Source of the DNA: Halomonas dongshanensis
Lineage (GTDB): Bacteria; Pseudomonadota; Gammaproteobacteria; Pseudomonadales; Halomonadaceae
Assembly: GCF_024790395.1 (NCBI RefSeq)
Contig: NZ_JAJISC010000003.1
Location: 62,001 to 126,000, forward strand
Length of the DNA: 64,000 nt
Direction of reading: 5' to 3'
Shown: positions 58,554 through 64,000 of the stretch, piece after piece
Numbering within the stretch: position 1 is the first letter of the stretch
Layout: the number at the start of each line of letters is the position of its first letter
Position numbers and translations under genes: made by a program
The notes under the pieces: model-generated
The model's database searches: none
The model's input: only the letters and a program-made list of their open reading frames with translations
What the model was told of the DNA's origin: nothing

Positions 58554-59615
58554 ATGAAAAAGACACTGTTAGCGACTGCTATCGCTGCTGCACTGGGCGC
58601 CTCTGCTGCCCAAGCCGCTACTGTTTATGACCAGGACGGTACTCGTCTTGATGTTTACGGCCGTATCGGCGTTGGTATCGCTGGTGGCGGTCCTGAGTAC
58701 GACAGCCAAGAGCGTGAGATCAACAACGACGCAGACGTTGTTAACGTTGGTTCACGTCTGGGGCTGCGTATGAGCCACGACGTAACTTCCGACCTGACCG
58801 CTTTCGGTCGTCTGGAATGGCGTTTCAATGGCGCTAGCCGTGAAGACGCTGGCAATGGTTTCAACGAGCTGCGTCAGAGCTACCTCGGTCTGCAAAGCCA
58901 GCAGTACGGTACTTTCCAAGCCGGTAACTTCGACAGCTTCTACCTGCAGTTCGTTTCTCTGCCGTTCGATGTATACATCGACCAGGGCCTGCAGTTCGTC
59001 GGTAACGCCAAGCAGTCTCGTGGTGACTCCATCGGTTACTACACGCCTGACCTGAACGGCTTCACTGCCTTCTTGCAGGCTAAGCAGTACAGCGAGCGTG
59101 GAGAGCTGGAAGGCGTTGGTACTACTGACGAAGGTAGTGTGACTGCCGCGCAAGGTGGTGTTCGTTACGCACAAGGCCCGGTCACCGTTGGTCTCGGTTT
59201 CGTAGACGACGTAGTTCGTGGCGGCGGTAACGGCGAAATGCTGTACGGTTTGGTCGGTTCTTACGACTTCACCGATCAGTTCTCTGCACGTCTGGGTTAC
59301 GAAGGTCGTGACAACAGCGGCGATGTCGTTGGTCCGGCTAACGAAACTCGCGGCGGCGGCTACGACTCCGTAGGTATCGGTGGTACTTTCACTACTGGTC
59401 CTTGGGCATTCAACGTCGATTACTACAACATCGAGCGTGACGATGCCGAAACTAGCCGCTCTTGGGCAGCTGGTGGCTACTACAAAGTCTCTAACAACTT
59501 CGACGTTTTCGTTGAAGTGGCTGACGCTGACGCACCGCGTGTAGATCGCGACACCAGCCTGGGCGACCTGACCGATGACGTATACTGGCTGACAGGCGCT
59601 CGTTACCACTTCTAA
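58554..59615 (+). CDS. Outer-membrane porin (Gram-negative general porin family)
   Basis: A 353-residue precursor with a clear signal peptide (MKKTLLATAIAAALGASAAQ, cleaved after about residue 21-22) and a mature beta-barrel rich in alternating strands and Gly/Asp loops. RLDVYGRIGVGIAG opens the barrel, NVGSRLGLRM and GTFQAGNFDSFY are conserved porin segments, and the last residue is phenylalanine (YWLTGARYHF), needed for BAM-mediated insertion. Trimeric diffusion porin is the expected role. Strong ribosome site AAGGA, strong terminator and codon choice (many GGT, CGT and GTT codons) point to high expression. Confidence 0.93.
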   Translation: MKKTLLATAIAAALGASAAQAATVYDQDGTRLDVYGRIGVGIAGGGPEYDSQEREINNDADVVNVGSRLGLRMSHDVTSDLTAFGRLEWRFNGASREDAGNGFNELRQSYLGLQSQQYGTFQAGNFDSFYLQFVSLPFDVYIDQGLQFVGNAKQSRGDSIGYYTPDLNGFTAFLQAKQYSERGELEGVGTTDEGSVTAAQGGVRYAQGPVTVGLGFVDDVVRGGGNGEMLYGLVGSYDFTDQFSARLGYEGRDNSGDVVGPANETRGGGYDSVGIGGTFTTGPWAFNVDYYNIERDDAETSRSWAAGGYYKVSNNFDVFVEVADADAPRVDRDTSLGDLTDDVYWLTGARYHF

Positions 59616-59663
59616 GCTTGGTATTTGCCAACGCTTGAGTGAAACAGCCTAGTAAGCTCAAAG

Positions 59664-59693
59664 AACCGACCTCTTCTTGAGGTCGGTTTTTTT
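59664..59693 (+). terminator. Terminator of the porin gene
   Basis: A 10-bp stem AACCGACCTC/GAGGTCGGTT with a TTCTT loop is followed by a run of T residues, about 50 bases after the stop. Confidence 0.95.
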
Positions 59694-59905
59694 GTACCCA
59701 TTGAAAAATGGGCGGTCAAATTCGATTTTGCCACGTGTGGTTTTTTTAAGTCATTGTTTTGTAAGTTTTTGAAAGTGGTTTGTGCCAGTGGAGCATTGGC
59801 TCCAAATCCCCTACAATGACATGCTGATTTTACACTTGATAATTCGCCATACTTTCTACATCGCCAAAAGGATAGGGCAAGGGAAAGCGCCCGAAGGGAT
59901 CCCGG
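59694..59905. promoter_or_regulatory. Promoter and untranslated leader of the capsule export operon
   Basis: The space of about 320 bases between the porin and the capsule lipoprotein gene holds no gene. It is AT-rich near 59740-59870. A weak sigma-70-like pair, TGATTT and CATACT with a 17-base spacer, lies near 59825-59853; the assignment is tentative. The ops element follows about 50 bases later, as expected for a site acting on elongating polymerase within the leader. Confidence 0.4.
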
Positions 59906-59917
59906 GGCGGTAGCGTG
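59906..59917 (+). promoter_or_regulatory. ops element (JUMPStart core), RfaH recruitment site
   Basis: GGCGGTAGCGTG matches the operon polarity suppressor consensus GGCGGTAGnnT exactly and sits within GGGGCGGTAGCGTGCC, the 3' half of the JUMPStart sequence. In enterobacteria RfaH binds the paused polymerase at this DNA and prevents Rho-dependent arrest in long polysaccharide operons. It lies 21 bases before a small lipoprotein gene that heads the capsule export genes, the expected place. Confidence 0.9.
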
Positions 59918-59937
59918 CCTTTTTTTCGGAAAATTCT

Positions 59938-60345
59938 ATGTCATATTCTCCTCGTATCAACAGGATGTCGGTGCGCTGCTTGCTGACTGCCCTGAGTTTC
60001 ACCGTTATCAGTGGCTGTGCCACGCATTACCCTTCCGGCAGCGCATCTCAGCAGCCACGCTACTCGCTCAGCAACGATGGCGCCAAACCCATTCAAGACG
60101 AAAGCATCAATGGCTTTTTAGACCAGTCGCCTACCGGCGGAGTAGTGAGCGCTGCCAAAAGCCCCTGGGGTGACAACGTCGAAGTCATCACCGATGAGTC
60201 ATACCTCGCCGCCAGCGGCCGCGAATGCCGCCGACTGCAAATCATTGGCACTGGCGGGGATGCGCGTCGGGCGCTGGTCTGCAAAACGGATAACGGTTGG
60301 GTCAATCAACGCGTGGTAACGCAAACGGCAGAAGGGCGCCTGTAA
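59938..60345 (+). CDS. Small lipoprotein heading the capsule export operon
   Basis: A 135-residue protein with a signal peptide and lipobox VISGC (Cys27), so it should be lipid-anchored; alanine at +2 favours the outer membrane. The mature part has no domain that I recognise. It contains WGDNVEVITDESYLAASGRE, CRRLQI, and RRALVCKTDNGWVNQRVVT; the two cysteines could form a disulfide in the periplasm. An internal ATG at codon 10 is an alternative start. Its stop overlaps the kpsD-like start (TAATG), so both are translated together. A role in assembling or anchoring the export channel is an inference. Confidence 0.82.
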   Translation: MSYSPRINRMSVRCLLTALSFTVISGCATHYPSGSASQQPRYSLSNDGAKPIQDESINGFLDQSPTGGVVSAAKSPWGDNVEVITDESYLAASGRECRRLQIIGTGGDARRALVCKTDNGWVNQRVVTQTAEGRL

Positions 60346-62123
60346 TGACTGGTTTTTTCTTATGCACGCGCTTAACCAAGGCGCTGGTGCTTAAAAGCGC
60401 TGCTAAAAAAAAGGTGCTTGTTGCAGCGCTTGCGAGCCTCATTGGATTCACTACGGCTGCTCAAGCGCAGCTGCTTAGTTTGCCCGATGATCCGCTTGCA
60501 TCGCAGAGCTCGTCGTCAGCGCAGGGTCAATCTCAAAACCAAGTCCAGCAGCAGGGCGGTCTAGTCGATGACACCCCTCGTGCGGATTGGCGCAGTGGCA
60601 CCTATGGCCCCATTGCCACGCCGCCACGTAACCCGGACATGCTGCCACCGTTTGGCTATAACCTCTTTACCGGTGGTTTTCGTGGCGCAATTGGCGATGG
60701 TTTGAATGCCGACTATCGTATCAAGCCTGGGGATCAGGTCACCGTGCGCGCCTGGGGCGCATTCGAATTAGATCGCACCCTACCCGTCGATGCGCAAGGT
60801 AATATCTTCATCCCTGGCTCCGGCCCGCTGAATGTAGAAGGCCAAAGCAGCCAGCAGGTGGATAACAGCGTCCGTAACGCCATTACCTCAGTCTATCCAG
60901 ATAACGTCGAGGTCTACACTAACCTTCAAGGCGTGCAGCCGGTCGCCATCTACGTTACCGGCTACGTTGAAAACCCCGGCCGCTATGCGGGCACGCCTGA
61001 TGACTCACTGCTTTATTTTCTCGATCAAGCAGGCGGTATCGACCAAGACCTGGGTAGCTACCGCCAGGTACGTGTCATGCGCGATGGTCAGAACATCGCC
61101 ACTGTCGATCTCTATGATTTCCTCATCAACGGCACCATCGCTCGCCCGCAGTTTCAAGATGGCGACACTATCGTCGTAGAAGAGCGCGGCCCTGCCATTG
61201 CGGTAGTGGGCGACGTACACCGCGAACTGCGTTATGAGCTGACCAGCAATACCTTGAGCGGCGCCGAGCTCGTCAACTTGGCGCGTTTGAGAAGCGGCGT
61301 TTCCCATGTGTTGCTACGCGGCGACCGGCCGGACGGCCCCATCGCCCAGTACTTCCCCTTGGCAGTGTTCTCCGGGCAAACCATTCGCAGCGGAGACGAA
61401 GTTACCTTCAGTGCGGATTCGCGCAGCGAAACCATCGTGGTTCAAGTGGAAGGCAGCTACTACGGCCCATCACGCTACGCCTTGCCGCGCAATGCGCGTT
61501 TAAGCGAGCTGCTCGATGCCATTGCCGTGCCGGAAAACCTTACCGCCGTGGAAAGCGTTTCGCTGCGCCGTGAAAGCGTGCGCCGCCAACAAGAGCAAGC
61601 GCTCGAAGATAGCCTGCGCCGACTGGAAACCACTTACTTCGGCGCCACCTCGCGCACCGATGAAGAGGCCCAGATCCGCCTGCGTGAAGCCGAGCTCATC
61701 GAACGCTTCATCGAACGTGCCCGCGAGCTGGAGCCCAGCGGTACTCTAGTGGTCGCGCAAAACGGCCAAATCTCCGATATCCGTCTGCAAGATGGTGATG
61801 TGGTGACTATCCCCGAAATCAGTGACTCCGTTCTGATTAGCGGCGAAGTGCTCGTGCCCCAAGCGGTGGTTTATCGCCCGGGTATGAGCGTCATCGATTA
61901 CATCAACGGCGCAGGCGGGTTCACCGTGCGTGCCAACGAAGATCAGATATTGCTGGTTCGCCAAAATGGTGCCGTTGAACACGCCAGCAGCTCACCGCTG
62001 CGCCCGGGCGACGAAATTCTCGTACTGCCTAAGGTGCCGACTCATAATCTCCAATTCGCCTCCACCATCATGCAGATGCTGTTCCAGATCGCGGTTACCA
62101 CACGAGTCGTGCTGGATCTATGA
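60345..62123 (+). CDS. kpsD: KpsD-like polysaccharide export protein (OPX family)
   Basis: A 592-residue exported protein. A signal peptide ends near AAQAQ (about residue 41) and has no lipobox, as in KpsD and unlike Wza. The polysaccharide export domain begins at YRIKPGDQVTVRAWGAFELD (about 117-136), and SLBB domains follow (GVQPVAIYVTGYVENPGRYA near 200 and SVLISGEVLVPQAVVYRPGM near 500). A charged helical stretch near 410-465 lies between them. The C-terminal FQIAVTTRVVLDL resembles the KpsD end. It should form the periplasmic or outer-membrane exit of an ABC-dependent capsule pathway. The ATG overlaps the upstream lipoprotein stop. Confidence 0.88.
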   Translation: MTGFFLCTRLTKALVLKSAAKKKVLVAALASLIGFTTAAQAQLLSLPDDPLASQSSSSAQGQSQNQVQQQGGLVDDTPRADWRSGTYGPIATPPRNPDMLPPFGYNLFTGGFRGAIGDGLNADYRIKPGDQVTVRAWGAFELDRTLPVDAQGNIFIPGSGPLNVEGQSSQQVDNSVRNAITSVYPDNVEVYTNLQGVQPVAIYVTGYVENPGRYAGTPDDSLLYFLDQAGGIDQDLGSYRQVRVMRDGQNIATVDLYDFLINGTIARPQFQDGDTIVVEERGPAIAVVGDVHRELRYELTSNTLSGAELVNLARLRSGVSHVLLRGDRPDGPIAQYFPLAVFSGQTIRSGDEVTFSADSRSETIVVQVEGSYYGPSRYALPRNARLSELLDAIAVPENLTAVESVSLRRESVRRQQEQALEDSLRRLETTYFGATSRTDEEAQIRLREAELIERFIERARELEPSGTLVVAQNGQISDIRLQDGDVVTIPEISDSVLISGEVLVPQAVVYRPGMSVIDYINGAGGFTVRANEDQILLVRQNGAVEHASSSPLRPGDEILVLPKVPTHNLQFASTIMQMLFQIAVTTRVVLDL

Positions 62124-62155
62124 TTTGTCTGTGATGCGTGCGTGATATATCGAGC

Positions 62156-62203
62156 GTAGCGTGGGTAAGCGCAGCGCACCCGCGAAAGGCGGCGAAAGCC
62201 GCC
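62156..62203 (+). repeat. Half copy of the palindromic repeat between kpsD and kpsM
   Basis: A right arm GTAGCGTGGGTAAGCGCAGC plus CACCCGCG, as in arrays A to C, is followed by a perfect hairpin GGCGGC-GAAA-GCCGCC (62188-62203) with a GNRA loop. No left arm is present. It lies inside the operon, 32 bases before the kpsM-like start. Confidence 0.85.
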
Positions 62204-62234
62204 CAACACAAGCGGCGCGAAAAGGAATATTCGA

Positions 62235-63044
62235 ATGGCAAATGACTCGACCGCCCCTCGGGGCGCTCGTACCCCGTGGCAAGTCACCCGCAGCGTGTGG
62301 TACGCCATGTTCATGCGTGAGGCCATCTCGCGCACCATGGCCGACCGCATGGGCTGGTTTTGGATGATTTTCGAGCCGGTTGCATTTGTTGCCATCATGA
62401 TCGGAGTACGCAGTTTCGTACGGGGTGATCGGCTTATCATGAATGCCGAGTTCATCCCCTGGCTCATTGCGGGGCTAATGGGCTTCACGCTGGTACGCGA
62501 GGGAATGATGCGCGGCATGGGGGCAGTGGATTCCAACAAGGCGCTGTTTGCCTATCGTCAGGTACAGCCGGTAGACCCGGTCTTGGTGCGTAACTTTCTC
62601 GAAGGCATGCTGCGAAGCTTGGTATTTTTGATCTTGATTGTCGGCGCGCTGATGCTGGGCCAGGATATGTACCCAGACAATGCCCTCCGCGTTTTCGCTG
62701 CATGGTTTTCACTTTGGAGCCTGGGGCTCGGCCTAGGGCTTTTTACTTCCGTAGCTGCTTCGTTGGTGCCGGAGGTGGGTAAAGTCATCCGTATGCTGTC
62801 GTTGCCTCTCATGCTGTTATCAGGGGTCATTCTTCCGCTCAATAGCTTGCCGCATTGGTTGCTCGAGTACCTGATGCTCAACCCCATTCCCCATGGCTTG
62901 GAAACCCTGCGTTTAGGTTTCTTCGAGAACTACCACGTCGTGCCAGGTACTAGCATGCTCTACTTCTGGTTGTTTACGTTCACGCTAATTGTTCTGGGGC
63001 TTTTGATGCACCTGCGCTTTATCGATCGTTTGAAGGCAAGTTAA
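62235..63044 (+). CDS. kpsM: KpsM-like ABC-2 permease for capsule export
   Basis: A 269-residue ABC-2-type membrane subunit with about six hydrophobic segments. Family marks are RTMADRMGWFWMIFEPVAF at the first membrane segment, a middle LWSLGLGLGLFTSVAASLVP, and LSGVILPLNSLPHWLLEYLM before NPIPHGLETLRLGFF, as in KpsM/CtrC-type polysaccharide permeases. AAAGGAAT lies about 6 bases before the ATG. The ATPase partner (KpsT/CtrD) is not in the window and should lie downstream. Only 3 bases separate its stop from the next start. Confidence 0.9.
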   Translation: MANDSTAPRGARTPWQVTRSVWYAMFMREAISRTMADRMGWFWMIFEPVAFVAIMIGVRSFVRGDRLIMNAEFIPWLIAGLMGFTLVREGMMRGMGAVDSNKALFAYRQVQPVDPVLVRNFLEGMLRSLVFLILIVGALMLGQDMYPDNALRVFAAWFSLWSLGLGLGLFTSVAASLVPEVGKVIRMLSLPLMLLSGVILPLNSLPHWLLEYLMLNPIPHGLETLRLGFFENYHVVPGTSMLYFWLFTFTLIVLGLLMHLRFIDRLKAS

Positions 63045-63047
63045 TCC

Positions 63048-64000
63048 ATGCAAAAGTCTGTTCGTTCTTTCGTGAAGCAATCCCCTCATTGGGCAGTGGC
63101 GATACTGGCAATCTTACTGGTCTCGTTCTATTGGTTCATATGGGCTCAAGACCGTTATGTCTCGCGTGCAACGGTAGTGCTGGAAACACCTCAAGTCGCC
63201 ACCCCCGAAATTAGCTTCGCATCGCTCATGGGGAGCGGGGGTGGTGGCAATACACATGATCTGCTTCTGTTACGCGAGCATCTGCTCTCCGTAGACATGC
63301 TTCGGCGTATCGATGAAGCACTGGATTTTAGAAGCCACTTCACACAGCACGGTGATATCTTCGCACGCCTAAGTAGCCAAGATGCCCCTATCGAAGACCT
63401 ACACAAGTACTACTTGCGTCGCGTCGAAATAGAGATGGACGATTACGCGGGCGTATTGAACATAAGCGTGCAGGCCTATACGCCCGAATTTGCCCAGCAA
63501 GTGACACAAATGCTGCTCGACGCAGGCGAAGAGCACATGAATCAAATGGGCCACCGCTTGGCTCAAGAGCAGGTGCGCTTTCTGGAAGAGCAAATGGTGC
63601 GCCTGAATGAGCGCTTCGAAGAAGCACGCTCTGCCTTGTTAGAATTTCAGAATGAGAACGGCCTCGTATCGCCTACTGCAACGGTGGAAAGCCTCAATCA
63701 GGTCGTGTCTACGCTTGAAGGCGACCTGGCGCGCATGCAGGCACGTCGTACCGCCCTAGCCAGTTACCAAAGCGAACAATCTGCCGAGCTTCGTCAGGTA
63801 GAGCGTGAAATCGCCGCACTTCGGGATCAAATCGCGCAGCAAAGCGAACGTCTCGCTCAGGCTACGGGAGATTCTCTCAACCGCGTTTCAGCGGAATACC
63901 AAATCCTCGAACTTCAGGCACAATTTGCGCAGGAAACGTACTCAAGCGCTCTGGCCGCACTAGAAAATACCCGTCTCGAGGCCGCCCGCCAGCTCAAGCA
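63048..64000 (+). CDS. kpsE: KpsE-like capsule export inner-membrane protein (PCP family), partial
   Basis: The first 317 residues are visible; the gene runs off the right edge. A short cytoplasmic start is followed by one membrane segment (about 15-33) and a periplasmic region: YVSRATVVLETPQVATPEIS, SFASLMGSGGGG, LLLLREHLLSVDMLRRID (Wzz-like domain), then long coiled coils (about 165-200 and 220-317). This is the polysaccharide co-polymerase/KpsE-CtrB layout that bridges the ABC transporter to the KpsD-type channel. A second membrane segment is expected beyond the edge. Confidence 0.88.
   Translation, partial: MQKSVRSFVKQSPHWAVAILAILLVSFYWFIWAQDRYVSRATVVLETPQVATPEISFASLMGSGGGGNTHDLLLLREHLLSVDMLRRIDEALDFRSHFTQHGDIFARLSSQDAPIEDLHKYYLRRVEIEMDDYAGVLNISVQAYTPEFAQQVTQMLLDAGEEHMNQMGHRLAQEQVRFLEEQMVRLNERFEEARSALLEFQNENGLVSPTATVESLNQVVSTLEGDLARMQARRTALASYQSEQSAELRQVEREIAALRDQIAQQSERLAQATGDSLNRVSAEYQILELQAQFAQETYSSALAALENTRLEAARQLK

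Overview
The window looks like chromosomal DNA of a halophilic or halotolerant gammaproteobacterium, most likely a Halomonas-type member of the Halomonadaceae. The evidence is the GC-rich, acidic-protein coding style, a 180-kDa-type NAD-glutamate dehydrogenase, a monomeric NADP-isocitrate dehydrogenase, a long-subfamily isocitrate lyase, and a gene order close to the Pseudomonas aceA-purB-mnmA-icd-clpSA-infA-bpt-aat-ftsK-lolA-rarA block. The genus call is an inference; no 16S gene is present. About 52 genes are supported (two partial at the edges, two truncated), with no rRNA, tRNA, CRISPR array, prophage or insertion sequence recognised.

Layout. 1-8400, minus strand: a SlyB-like lipoprotein (partial), aceA, a GNAT acetyltransferase, roxA, purB, hflD, mnmA, a NudJ-like Nudix hydrolase and rluE. 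8680-16061: icd, then clpS-clpA, infA and the bpt-aat pair, so the N-recognin adaptor, its unfoldase and both aminoacyl-tRNA protein transferases of the bacterial N-degron pathway sit together. 16182-24524: ftsK, lolA, rarA, a hemerythrin-like protein, murI and trmA. 24736-29559: the giant glutamate dehydrogenase.

29670-36204 is the accessory-looking part: a BrnT/BrnA toxin-antitoxin pair, then a LysR regulator and a tripartite-tricarboxylate-transporter binding protein that both lack their 5' ends and meet head to head within a few bases, which looks like one deletion across a divergent promoter. The permease genes tctB and tctA, an ArgE-type deacylase and an FMN alpha-hydroxy-acid dehydrogenase follow intact. 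36249-58258 returns to housekeeping: tex, gshA-dsbB, rsd, a two-gene RND efflux unit, mdh, a GGDEF protein with a HAD phosphatase, rppH-ptsP, an NRDE protein, a membrane-anchored lone receiver protein, lgt, thyA-folA and a ProQ/FinO RNA chaperone.

58554-64000: a major porin, then a canonical ops (JUMPStart/RfaH) element 21 bases before a small lipoprotein gene, followed by KpsD-, KpsM- and KpsE-like genes. This is the start of an ABC-transporter-dependent capsule export operon that runs off the right edge. Three intergenic spaces (41.5, 47.2 and 55.5 kb) carry tandem arrays of a palindromic unit about 150 bp long, and a half copy lies between kpsD and kpsM. No wholly new multi-gene system was recognised; the most unusual signals are the double truncation, the palindrome arrays, the ops-controlled capsule leader and the orphan receiver protein.
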